Below are positions 1-6,107 of a stretch of 53,991 nt of DNA, piece after piece (within the stretch, counting starts at the first letter, position 1; the number at the start of each line of letters is the position of its first letter). The translations under genes were made by a program, and so were the position numbers. The notes below the pieces were generated by a model that saw nothing but the letters and a program-made list of their open reading frames with translations, was not told the DNA's origin and did no database searches. This stretch comes from a virus, in the IMG/VR virus record IMGVR_UViG_3300047157_000023, positions 1 to 53,991 of that record, one strand, 5' to 3'.

Positions 1-478
1 GCTCTCTACCCCAACGCCATGTCAAGGTAATGTTAGTTTCTTTCCAACGATCATTCATATATAGTCGATACGCTTCATGTGTATCTGCATGTTCTGAATA
101 ATCAACTCCACGTTCTAAGTTCCTAGCACAGTTGGCAAAAGGTGTCAAGCTCTTCACTAGGAAAATCTCCACTATCTGCATACTTTTGAAAGTCAGTAAG
201 CAGATTAGCAGACTTATGCAACCCATCTTTTTGTAAGAATAGGTGTGACATATGGGACTAAGCAACCACTTGAAGTTATCTCGTGATTGCCTAGCCCAGA
301 TTGTACAAGGGTGGTTCAAGTACGCCACCTTGTACACCGATAGGTCAGTATCTGGAGACAGTACACGCACTGCGGTAGACAACATCTGTGCAGACTCAAG
401 TATCATCTTGTTCTTGCGGATGTCATCTAACCACTGTGCGGACTGCATCGGACACCGATCCAGTGCGAATATATTCAT
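1..478 (-). CDS. Phage protein resembling pyrimidine-dimer glycosylase-like family (3' end missing, frameshifted)
   Basis: The ATG at 478 follows a GGAG about a dozen bases upstream. The readable product starts MNIFALDRCPMQSAQWLDD and continues with KMILESAQMLSTAVRVL, NHPCTIWARQSRDNFKWLL, HKSANLLTDF and AYRLYMNDRWK. I associate this order of motifs with a phage protein often annotated as related to pyrimidine-dimer DNA glycosylases, but the function in phages is not established and I am unsure of the family. Two indels break the frame: one near 255-262 and one extra base in the A-run at 137-140. The end lies beyond position 1. It is the last leftward gene of a group of small genes that starts at 1565. 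Confidence 0.55.
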   Translation of the reverse strand, partial: MNIFALDRCPMQSAQWLDDIRKNKMILESAQMLSTAVRVLSPDTDLSVYKVAYLNHPCTIWARQSRDNFKWLLSPICHTYSYKKMGCISLLICLLTFKSMQIVEIFLVKSLTPFANCARNLERGVDYSEHADTHEAYRLYMNDRWKETNITLTWRWGRE

Positions 479-483
479 TTGTA

Positions 484-847
484 TTAATTACTCCTATTGA
501 TTATAGCTTGTGCAAAGTCATTGAGCTTACCACTAAGCCATGTATTATCAGCCTGTTGAGCTTGCTTTAGCTGCATCAACTCAGCCTTGACTCTTGTTAT
601 GCTCAGTCTTTAACACCTTGAAGTTCCTAGCAACTCCTAGCAGCTCTAGTAGGCATAGGCTAGACGCTCTGGCAACTTTTTAGAGAGAAGCCATGCTTTC
701 TAAGCCACTGATTAAGTGGTACGTCTAGCCATGCCATAGTGGTCAGCAAACCTCCTGTTGAGTTATATCATGGATTGCCCATGTACATCTGACACGCCTG
801 CGATTTGAACATCTACACTGAAACGAATACCTTCTTGAATTACCCAT
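484..847 (-). pseudogene. Small helix-turn-helix protein gene, heavily frameshifted
   Basis: An AGGAGG precedes the ATG at 847. Successive frames give IQEGIRFSVDVQIAGVSDVHG, then RFADHYGMARRTT followed by NQWLRKHGF (looks like a helix-turn-helix), then a helical tail ARNFKVLKTEHNKSQ and LMQLKQAQQADNTWL ending NRSN at 484. About five or six indels are needed to join these. Each piece still reads as plausible protein, so read or consensus error is more likely than long decay. A DNA-binding role is an inference from the helix-turn-helix-like segment only. Confidence 0.45.
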
Positions 848-870
848 AATAAACCTCCTACAGTTTGGGT

Positions 871-1114
871 TTAAATTAAACTGCGTACTTGTGCAGTCAC
901 GTTATAGTCTGCGACAAACCATCCACCATTGAATGACATATCATACAGACCAAAGTTTGGATCAGACTGTTGTATTTTTGACACAATATCAGACAGACTT
1001 TCACCAGACATCTCTACAGTTTTGGTATCATCACCATCAAAGTACGTACCCTTCTAACACATACTCATTTACAGAACGAGCCGCCTCACGCACTGCGGCA
1101 TAAGCAAACTTCAT
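871..1114 (-). CDS. Hypothetical protein, about 80 aa, frameshifted
   Basis: The ATG at 1114 opens MKFAYAAVREAARSVNEYV. One extra base near 1050 shifts the frame, after which TYFDGDDTKTVEMSGESLSD, VSKIQQSDPNFGLYDMS and FNGGWFVADYN follow to a stop at 871. I do not recognise a family. It is mixed alpha/beta in composition with no membrane segment, and sits in a tight leftward row of small genes. Confidence 0.45.
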
Positions 1115-1123
1115 GACGCATTT

Positions 1124-1224
1124 CTACGCCTCATCTTGCTCCATACTGGGCACGTTACCGTGCTTTCTGGACACGTTTACTTGACAGACAACTTTCCTGT
1201 CGCACGTAATTCATCCATTAGCAT
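1124..1224 (-). CDS. Very short hypothetical protein, about 33 aa, frameshifted
   Basis: ATG at 1224 (or 1218) overlaps the stop of the preceding gene at 1212-1214. The product reads MLMDELRATGKLSV, then after a probable missing base, QVNVSRKHGNVPSMEQDEA with a stop at 1124. Overlapping start and stop suggest translational coupling. No family recognised; the call rests on gene packing only. Confidence 0.3.
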
Positions 1225-1565
1225 TTTCCATTATCCTTTCACAAATTGATCGGATGCGTGTAATGACAATAACTTTACCATCATCACCATATAGCACCCA
1301 CTTTTTATTATTATAGATTAGTCTCATTGTACTCATCCACAAACTCCACATTATAATCCAATACCTCCACCCATTTAAGACCATACACGTGTGCATAGTA
1401 GCCGTTGACGTGCCCACTTGACGCACTATGTCTAGGACAAGTTGCATTTTTCAATACATCTGGCTCACCACGAAAGTTTTCTATCGGATCATTCAATGAT
1501 ACTGGTTGCATATCATTCTCGGTTACTAGGCGAAATGTTGCCCCATTAAAGTTTTCTTCAATCAT
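1212..1565 (-). CDS. Hypothetical phage protein, about 117 aa, frameshifted
   Basis: GGAG lies just before the ATG at 1565. The product begins MIEENFNGATFRLVTENDMQ and includes DVLKNATCPRHSASSGHVNG and LKWVEVLDYN. The frame breaks near 1320 and resumes as YNNKKWVLYGDDGKVIVITR, ending MENANG at 1212. I have a loose memory of similar small proteins in marine phages, without a known role. The start codon sits inside one copy of the ATGTTATAC repeat that also dots the control region. Confidence 0.5.
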
Positions 1566-1597
1566 GTTATACTCCTTCTCTCTATATTAACATGAGA

Positions 1598-1627
1598 AAA
1601 CACCCGACAAAATATTATCGGGTGTTT
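1598..1627 (-). terminator. Intrinsic terminator between leftward genes
   Basis: A perfect 10-bp stem (AAACACCCGA at 1598-1607 with TCGGGTGTTT at 1618-1627) encloses a 10-base loop. Read leftward it ends in TTTTCTC. It lies downstream of the gene at 1661-2167 and upstream of the next leftward gene, as expected for a terminator or attenuator. Confidence 0.7.
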
Positions 1628-1660
1628 ATCCAATACCAATCATAGTGTTATGTTATAACA

Positions 1661-2167
1661 TTATGCTGCTACTTTTTCTAATACCTTTTTATTATCCAAT
1701 TCTTTTTGGACAACTTGCAATGCTGCAATCATAGCACCAATTCTTTCTGGATTTCTTTTGGCAATACCTTGTGCATATTTGATTGGGTCAAATTCTTTAA
1801 CCTCAGCATCAGTATTGAAAGCACTAGCCCATTTATTACCTCGCATTGATACATTATCTACCACTAATTGATTTAATACTTCAACCGCACTATTTGATAA
1901 TGTAGCATTTTTAGTTTTAACAATGGTGCGATTTGTCTTTTTATCAGTAGTAATGTTTGCACCGATATAAACAGCTCTTACAGTAGCAGTTAATCCAGAC
2001 AATGCGTTGCTATCTTTTTTGACATTAACCTTGTCAAATAGAACTGATATGATTGAAGTATCACCAGTCTTGATTGCGTGGTTGATAGCGTCAAGTAATG
2101 CCTCGCCCATTTTTTGACCATTACCTAAGTTACGTGAAAAATTGTTTACTATGTTTGAAATACTCAT
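1661..2167 (-). CDS. Hypothetical protein, 168 aa, downstream of the structured region
   Basis: Clean open frame with GGAG 9-10 bases before the ATG at 2167. The product starts MSISNIVNNFSRNLGNGQKM, is soluble and helix-rich, and has a lysine-rich middle and a C-terminus ending KKVLEKVAA. No signal peptide, membrane segment or known motif is visible, and I do not recognise the family. It is the first gene reading left out of the 1.7-kb control region and is followed by its own terminator, so it looks like a separate transcription unit. Its 5' leader would contain two large hairpins (2215-2294). It is not obviously a repressor, since no helix-turn-helix is visible. Confidence 0.8.
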   Translation of the reverse strand: MSISNIVNNFSRNLGNGQKMGEALLDAINHAIKTGDTSIISVLFDKVNVKKDSNALSGLTATVRAVYIGANITTDKKTNRTIVKTKNATLSNSAVEVLNQLVVDNVSMRGNKWASAFNTDAEVKEFDPIKYAQGIAKRNPERIGAMIAALQVVQKELDNKKVLEKVAA

Positions 2168-2214
2168 TTTTTAATCTCCAATTTTATATGAGTTTACGTT
2201 GTCGATATAACTTA

Positions 2215-2264
2215 ATGTTATACCGCTAATGCACACTGTAAAATGTGCATTAAAAGTATAACAT
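2215..2264 (-). promoter_or_regulatory. Large two-part hairpin in leader of the 1661-2167 gene
   Basis: ATGTTATAC (2215-2223) pairs with GTATAACAT (2256-2264). Inside, after a 3x3 internal loop, TAATGCACA (2227-2235) pairs with TGTGCATTA (2244-2252) around an 8-base loop. Together this is 18 perfect base pairs. It can act as an RNA hairpin in the leftward transcript or as a DNA dyad. The outer arms are copies of a repeat found elsewhere in this region. Confidence 0.6.
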
Positions 2265-2850
2265 AGGGCGCTAAGTGTAAAACCTAACGCCCTAAAACTT
2301 TTTAACTTTCTGGTGAATATCCGTACTGTTTAAACCTTAGTTAATGGCTCAAACAAAATAACCACTTGATATAGAAAGTTTGCCTATACCGCATTGTTAT
2401 TTGGGACTGTTACCCTTTTTCATTTCCCACTTTGGGGAGTGCCCTTTTCAACCTCTTGTCTATGCTCAAGCATTTCAAATACTTAGGGCTGTTTCTATAT
2501 GAAACCACGCTATTCATTTAAACATAATTTAAACTAGTTTGAACTATACTCTAAGACACTAGCCGCTATTCAACTTCGGATCAAATAACTAGCTAGAATT
2601 GTTTCAGCTTTAATCGGCCTATGTGACGTTGCCATAATCACATACCATTTTATTTAGATGGAAGTTTTGCCAATCATCTCCAATGGTTTAAGAGATAATA
2701 GCCTCCGATAATCTGGGGCAAAACTAAATGTCAAATAACGTGGGCTTGCAAGTCTAGGGCTGAAATCTCACTCCGATTTCTGCACCCTGAAAATTGAAAA
2801 ACGACAACTCTCAAAAACGCTATAGATCAGAGTATCAAAATAGCGTCAAG
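2215..2850 (-). ncRNA. Candidate large structured noncoding RNA
   Basis: This stretch has stops in all frames on both strands but is full of exact stems: 2264-2270/2288-2294, 2490-2494/2500-2504, 2559-2563/2592-2596 with inner 2565-2570/2584-2589, 2619-2625/2638-2644, 2663-2671/2717-2725 with inner 2673-2680/2692-2699, 2762-2767/2775-2780 with 2756-2759/2785-2788, and 2817-2823/2840-2846. Leftward orientation is favoured because the transcript then carries purine-rich segments such as GGGTAACAGTCCC, and a loose promoter (TTGACG at 2844-2849, TATAGC at 2819-2824, spacing 19) sits at its start. Size and phage context recall the ornate RNAs GOLLD and ROOL, but I cannot match a consensus. It could instead be an origin or control region with many dyads. 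Confidence 0.4.
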
Positions 2851-2963
2851 CGAAAAAGTGTAAAAAAGATAAAAATAATTTTTTCAGTAGTAGAAGCAGC
2901 GTGTACTTTTTTGGATTGTAGTGAATAAAGTTTAACGACACAAGTATAGTCAAAATATGTCAT

Positions 2964-2979
2964 ATTCAAATAGTTGAAT
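2964..2979. repeat. Dyad repeat ATTCAA-N4-TTGAAT, copy 1
   Basis: The 16-bp element ATTCAAATAGTTGAAT is an inverted repeat. A second copy differing by one base lies at 3262-3277. Both are in the gene-free control region and are the size of a dimeric repressor site. Confidence 0.5.
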
Positions 2980-3222
2980 GTTGCATCAGATCAAACGTAG
3001 TGAGCCGTGTGGAGTTTCCTAGGAACTGCGGTATAGTTGATACAGGATTTTTTGCGTAACTGGTGAGCTAATACAGCAGCTCTGTATTCAAATTTGCTTT
3101 CGAATTTTAGCCGATATTTGGCGATGTTCACTCTCAGGAAACTTTACTGGTAGGCACATCTGTCCACCCAGAGGAAACATGATAGTATTCACGGTTTGTT
3201 CTCTTGTTCTGTTTCTGTTCTA

Positions 3223-3240
3223 ATTGAGAATGGTTCGCAA
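3223..3240. repeat. 18-bp repeat ATTGAGAAT..., copy 1
   Basis: ATTGAGAATGGTTCGCAA here and ATTGAGAATCACTCGCAA at 3305-3322 share 15 of 18 bases. The partial dyad TGAGAAT-N-NNTCGCA loosely resembles a Fur-type box, which is an inference from shape only. Confidence 0.5.
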
Positions 3241-3261
3241 CTAGGATAATGACCGTGTGAT

Positions 3262-3277
3262 ATTCAAAAAGTTGAAT
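3262..3277. repeat. Dyad repeat ATTCAA-N4-TTGAAT, copy 2
   Basis: ATTCAAAAAGTTGAAT has the same half-sites and spacing as the copy at 2964-2979. It lies between the two 18-bp ATTGAGAAT repeats, so the two repeat families are interleaved. Confidence 0.5.
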
Positions 3278-3304
3278 ACTAAAGTTGTACATAAATCTTT
3301 TGTT

Positions 3305-3322
3305 ATTGAGAATCACTCGCAA
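3305..3322. repeat. 18-bp repeat ATTGAGAAT..., copy 2
   Basis: Second copy of the element at 3223-3240, on the same strand, 82 bp further right. It directly precedes a copy of the ATGTTATAC motif at 3333-3341. Confidence 0.5.
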
Positions 3323-3332
3323 ATATAACGTT

Positions 3333-3468
3333 ATGTTATACTATAACACCAGTGATGTAATAGTATATTGTATTACATACTCAATAAAAACAATATGTTA
3401 TACATATTCGAATATGTGAATGTGTTCTGATAGTATTCTGCGAGATAGATGTTACGTTATAACATAAC
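3333..3468. repeat. Cluster of ATGTTATAC / GTTATAACAT motifs
   Basis: ATGTTATAC occurs at 3333-3341 and 3395-3403 (inside the dyad ATATGTTATACATAT, 3394-3408), and the reverse complement GTTATAACAT at 3456-3465. The same motif is at 1564-1572, 1650-1661 (perfect palindrome ATGTTATAACAT), 2215-2223 and 2256-2264. Repetition on both strands around the control region suggests a binding site for a phage or host regulator. Confidence 0.5.
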
Positions 3469-3641
3469 GGGTGCATGGGTCACGGGGGGTATGCCCGTAC
3501 GTATATATACCCAATGACAGAGATGGGGTTTTTTAGTTTGGACAAATTGTCGCACCTTGTAGCTAAAACAGCCTGTTAACCTTTATTTTGTAATCACAGT
3601 GTATAAATTACAATGTTTTTTAAAATAAATAAAAATAGTAG

Positions 3642-3670
3642 TTGACTTCGGCTGCAATATACTGTATAAT
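3642..3670 (+). promoter_or_regulatory. Sigma-70-like promoter of the rightward operon
   Basis: TTGACT (3642-3647) and TATAAT (3665-3670) are separated by 17 bp, an excellent match to the bacterial housekeeping consensus. Transcription would start near 3677, about 170 bases before the first rightward gene, and two 19-bp palindromes lie in the first 90 bases of the transcript. Confidence 0.75.
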
Positions 3671-3694
3671 TACTTATAGTATTACATAAAGAAT

Positions 3695-3713
3695 ACTTAA
3701 AGTAACTTTAAGT
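3695..3713. promoter_or_regulatory. 19-bp palindromic operator-like site, copy 1
   Basis: ACTTAAAGTAACTTTAAGT is a perfect palindrome around one central base. It starts about 18 bp downstream of the predicted start site of the 3642 promoter, a classic operator position. An identical 19-mer lies at 53449-53467 upstream of the integrase gene. Confidence 0.65.
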
Positions 3714-3748
3714 TTTAATTATTACTAATATATTAATAGTTATTATAT

Positions 3749-3767
3749 ACTTAAGGTAACTTTAAGT
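3749..3767. promoter_or_regulatory. 19-bp palindromic operator-like site, copy 2
   Basis: ACTTAAGGTAACTTTAAGT differs from the other two copies by one base. An extra half-site ACTTTAAG follows at 3770-3777. It lies between the two rightward promoters (3642 and 3818). Confidence 0.6.
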
Positions 3768-3817
3768 ATACTTTAAGACAAAATCTAAACTTTTTTTGTC
3801 GTCCCACTTAAAAAGTG

Positions 3818-3846
3818 TTGACTTTACCCTAAAAATTAGGTATAAC
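3818..3846 (+). promoter_or_regulatory. Second promoter-like sequence directly before the first rightward gene
   Basis: TTGACT (3818-3823), 17 bp, TATAAC (3841-3846). The -10 box ends three bases before the ATG at 3850, so a transcript from it would start at or just inside codon 2. Either it serves downstream genes, or translation starts at a later methionine such as codon 6. Confidence 0.45.
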
Positions 3847-3849
3847 TAG

Positions 3850-4104
3850 ATGAAGAAACCAACAATGTACTCTTCTGACAATGTCGTAGAGGAATTTTAT
3901 AGGGCATTAGCTTCAGAAGACGAAGGTAAACTCCGTAGAGTGCACATTCCTAGATCCGATGTGTTCTACATTAGAGAAAAAATACGAAATGATACAGGTA
4001 TAAAGTACTCTCTGGACAGGGTAGAGAGAGCTATGTACCTTGAAGGTCATTTAAAGGCTAGGGATGTTCTAGATCCCAGAAGAAAACGAGAATGGGAAGA
4101 CTAA
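3850..4104 (+). CDS. Hypothetical protein, 84 aa, first gene of rightward operon
   Basis: Highly charged, soluble protein starting MKKPTMYSSDNVVEEFYRAL, with RSDVFYIREKIRNDTGIKYS and a C-terminus rich in Arg/Lys/Glu. The arrangement of short helices could be a small DNA-binding or head protein, but I recognise no family. It is the first gene after the operator-bearing promoter and ends exactly where the next gene begins. The start is uncertain because a -10 box abuts the ATG and no clear ribosome site is seen; the methionine at codon 6 is an alternative. Confidence 0.65.
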   Translation: MKKPTMYSSDNVVEEFYRALASEDEGKLRRVHIPRSDVFYIREKIRNDTGIKYSLDRVERAMYLEGHLKARDVLDPRRKREWED

Positions 4105-4374
4105 ATGGATGGCTTAAAGATACCAGTAGCTCTAGTTTTTGCAATGGCTATCCAATTAGTAGCATTAGTTTGGTATATTAGTAATCTAGTCCACGATATA
4201 GAACATCTGCAGAACACAGTAGTAGAACAGCAGGAACAATTAGACGTATTAAACCTAGATGTAAACGATCTGTGGAACTTTTGCACCTTCACTGAAAACA
4301 AATGGGCTGAAGCCTACGTTGGAGACATGGTTTATGAACGTGTCTGTGGAAATAAAGAGGTTATAGAGAAATAA
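4105..4374 (+). CDS. Small membrane protein with coiled coil, lysis cassette
   Basis: An 89-aa protein with one N-terminal hydrophobic segment (about residues 6-27) followed by a heptad-like stretch (HDIEHLQNTVVEQQEQLDVL) and a short C-terminal domain with two cysteines. This type II membrane topology resembles inner-membrane spanins or holin-associated proteins. It stands directly before the holin-like and endolysin genes and overlaps the next start by one base, so a role in lysis is likely but not shown. Confidence 0.6.
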   Translation: MDGLKIPVALVFAMAIQLVALVWYISNLVHDIEHLQNTVVEQQEQLDVLNLDVNDLWNFCTFTENKWAEAYVGDMVYERVCGNKEVIEK

Positions 4375-4703
4375 TGGTAATAGACTTTGACGTAGATGGT
4401 GATGGTAAGATCACAGAACAAGAAGTAGCTATGAAAGAACGTATGCTTGAAGTAGAGCTACGTGAAGAGAAGGCTGAGTCACAAAAGAAGATGGCTTGGA
4501 TAGCTATGGTGATGATGATCGGCTTTACAGTTGTTCTATTTACACCACTAATGTCAGATACACGAGTAGCAGCCCTTGCAGATTTGTTAGGGTTGTTTTA
4601 TATTGCACAAACTGGTATAGTAGCAGCATATATGGGAGCTACAGCTTACATGGCAGGAAAGCCAATGGGCAATAAGGTAGCAATGAAGAAGGATATGAGA
4701 TGA
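4374..4703 (+). CDS. Holin-like membrane protein with an EF-hand
   Basis: The first 20 residues carry a calcium-binding EF-hand loop (DFDVDGDGKITEQEV). A charged helix follows, then two hydrophobic segments (about residues 40-58 and 68-90) and a basic tail. Two closely spaced membrane helices, small size and position directly before an endolysin fit a holin that releases the endolysin through the inner membrane. The EF-hand is unusual and could tie the protein to divalent cations. The gene overlaps the endolysin start by four bases. Confidence 0.65.
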   Translation: MVIDFDVDGDGKITEQEVAMKERMLEVELREEKAESQKKMAWIAMVMMIGFTVVLFTPLMSDTRVAALADLLGLFYIAQTGIVAAYMGATAYMAGKPMGNKVAMKKDMR

Positions 4704-5167
4704 GTTTTAGACTAAGTCAGAGATCAATGGACAGATTAGAGGGTGTACATCCTGCTATGACTGGAGTTGTAGAAAGAGCTATACAACTTACAGATATAGA
4801 CTTTGGAGTTACTCAGGGTATACGTACCCTAGATGAACAAAAAGCTAATGTAGCCGCAGGAAGATCTCAGACTATGCGTTCTAAGCACCTATTACAAGAT
4901 GATGGCTTTAGCCATGCAGTTGATGTAGTAGCTTACGTAGGCCCAGACGTATCCTGGGAGTTAAACCTGTATGATAACATCTGTGATGCTTTTAAACAAG
5001 CTGCAGAAGAGACTGGGGCATCCGTTAAGTGGGGAGCTGCCTGGTCTGAGGGAGATATTAGGTCGTATCCTGGCACAGCTGAGGATGCAATGATGGCATA
5101 CGTAGACTTACGTAGGTCTCAGGGTCGTAGGCCGTTTATTGATGCGCCTCATTTTGAGCTGATGTAA
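4700..5167 (+). CDS. Endolysin, M15-family peptidase (VanY / L-Ala-D-Glu peptidase type)
   Basis: A 155-aa single-domain protein without signal peptide. The zinc-peptidase signature of M15 enzymes is visible: TQGIRTLDEQKANVAAG, then SKH followed by SHAVDVV (zinc His and Asp), and a C-terminal APHFEL that supplies the third zinc ligand. These enzymes cut peptide cross-links in peptidoglycan, and phage members are endolysins. It lies between a holin-like gene (4-base overlap) and a spanin-like lipoprotein gene (1-base overlap), completing a lysis cassette. Confidence 0.85.
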   Translation: MSFRLSQRSMDRLEGVHPAMTGVVERAIQLTDIDFGVTQGIRTLDEQKANVAAGRSQTMRSKHLLQDDGFSHAVDVVAYVGPDVSWELNLYDNICDAFKQAAEETGASVKWGAAWSEGDIRSYPGTAEDAMMAYVDLRRSQGRRPFIDAPHFELM

Positions 5168-5550
5168 TGCGATGGGTAATTCTAACTCTATTCTTATCTG
5201 GTTGTGGTTTGAGTACTCTTCTGTCGCTAGGAGGATCAGGCGGTCCTACAGTAAATTCTAATGCACAGATAGGTGCAGAGAATAGACAGTCAGTAATGTC
5301 TGTAGAACAAACAGAAGAAGTTACTGCAGGTAGAGACGTTATACAAACTGAAGTTATAAAAGAAGTAGAAACAGGTAAAGTGGAAAATTTAGATATTATT
5401 AATACTAACATACCCCCTTGGGTAATGTTACTTCTAATACTTGGTTGGTTACTACCAACTCCAACAGAGATAGCTAGAGGCTTTATAAATTTTGTGTTAA
5501 GATTGTTTGGAAGAAAAGATAATCCAAAGTATGAAAGATATAAAACATGA
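5167..5550 (+). CDS. Putative unimolecular spanin (lipoprotein with C-terminal membrane segment)
   Basis: The N-terminus MRWVILTLFLSGCG is a short lipoprotein signal with a lipobox cysteine at residue 13. The middle, about residues 25-80, is polar and rich in Thr, Val and Glu. A hydrophobic segment (PPWVMLLLILGWLLP, about 84-98) and a basic C-terminus follow. An outer-membrane lipid anchor plus an inner-membrane helix in one chain is the hallmark of u-spanins, which fuse the two membranes at lysis. Gene order holin-endolysin-spanin supports this. Confidence 0.7.
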   Translation: MRWVILTLFLSGCGLSTLLSLGGSGGPTVNSNAQIGAENRQSVMSVEQTEEVTAGRDVIQTEVIKEVETGKVENLDIINTNIPPWVMLLLILGWLLPTPTEIARGFINFVLRLFGRKDNPKYERYKT

Positions 5551-5789
5551 GAAATTATAAGAACGAGTACAAAAAGTACCAAGGCACAGCTGCACAGAAA
5601 AAGAATAGAGCTTCACGTAATGCAGCTCGTAACACTTTAAAAAAAGCAGGGGTAGTTAAAAAAGGTGATGGTAAAGACGTAAACCATCGTAATGGTAATC
5701 CTAGGGATAATAGTGCAAAGAACCTGTCAGTAACAACTAAACGTGCTAACAGATCTTTTCCTAGAAATAGTAAAGCAGGAAAAAGATAA
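5547..5789 (+). CDS. Small basic HNH-like protein
   Basis: An 80-aa, very Lys/Arg/Asn-rich protein. Residues about 48-62 read KDVNHRNGNPRDNSAKNLSV, which matches the H-x-N/D-G-N-x-x-D-N-x-x-x-N-L core of HNH nucleases (HNH_3 type). The rest is basic and could bind DNA. The domain is very short and it may be a degenerate, DNA-binding version; I remember similar small proteins in marine phages. Start overlaps the previous stop by four bases. Confidence 0.6.
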   Translation: MRNYKNEYKKYQGTAAQKKNRASRNAARNTLKKAGVVKKGDGKDVNHRNGNPRDNSAKNLSVTTKRANRSFPRNSKAGKR

Positions 5790-6106
5790 TGGCAATACCT
5801 GAGCGAGTAAAAAACAAAATGAAAGAGGTTGGACTCAAGGGTGTCAACAAACCTCAACGTCTTAATGATAGCAGTGGTAAGTCCCATCATGTTATGGCCT
5901 CTGAAGGTGGTAAGTACAAGTACATCAAGTTTGGACAAAAAGGTGTAAAGACAAACCAGACTGCAGGGCAACGTGAAGCTTTTAAATCACGTCATGCAAA
6001 GAATATTAAAAAAGGTAAAATGTCTGCTGCATACTGGGCAGATAAGGTTAAGTGGAGTCCTTCAAAAACGAAGTCTCCCTCAAAGAAATGGAAAAAAGGA
6101 TCATAA
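5789..6106 (+). CDS. Small basic phage protein, 105 aa
   Basis: Starts one base into the previous stop. The protein is about a quarter Lys plus Arg and includes KYKYIKFGQKGVKTNQTAG and SAAYWADKVKWSPSK. I recall related phage proteins with the same FGQKGVK and W-x-VKW-P elements, without a known function. High charge and clustering with other basic proteins suggest nucleic-acid binding or packaging in the virion; this is inference. Confidence 0.65.
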   Translation: MAIPERVKNKMKEVGLKGVNKPQRLNDSSGKSHHVMASEGGKYKYIKFGQKGVKTNQTAGQREAFKSRHAKNIKKGKMSAAYWADKVKWSPSKTKSPSKKWKKGS

Positions 6107-6107
6107 A

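Noticed and set aside
252-570. Rightward open frames near the left end
   Set aside because: They lie opposite leftward coding sequence that reads as conserved protein, have no ribosome site and no recognisable content.
2741-2790. tRNA-like arm near 2756-2788
   Set aside because: One stem only, no cloverleaf, anticodon arm or CCA end. I found no tRNA gene anywhere in the window.
2215-2850. Group I intron
   Set aside because: A loosely similar AGAGTATAGTT is present on the leftward strand, but the paired P3/P7 core and flanking exons are not identifiable.
3134-3322. Leftward 62-aa open frame in the control region
   Set aside because: No ribosome site, unusual composition, and it runs through the repeat families; it is most likely chance.
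3487-3540. Weak terminator (CCCA...TGGGG followed by TTTTTT) and small GC hairpin near 3482-3512
   Set aside because: Stem of only four pairs with a 10-base loop and no known rightward gene before it; not strong enough to call.
5136-5971. Two leftward frames (148 and 138 aa) opposite the lysis and small basic genes
   Set aside because: Mirror frames of Lys- and Ser-rich genes; hydrophobic and low-complexity as expected of antisense translation.
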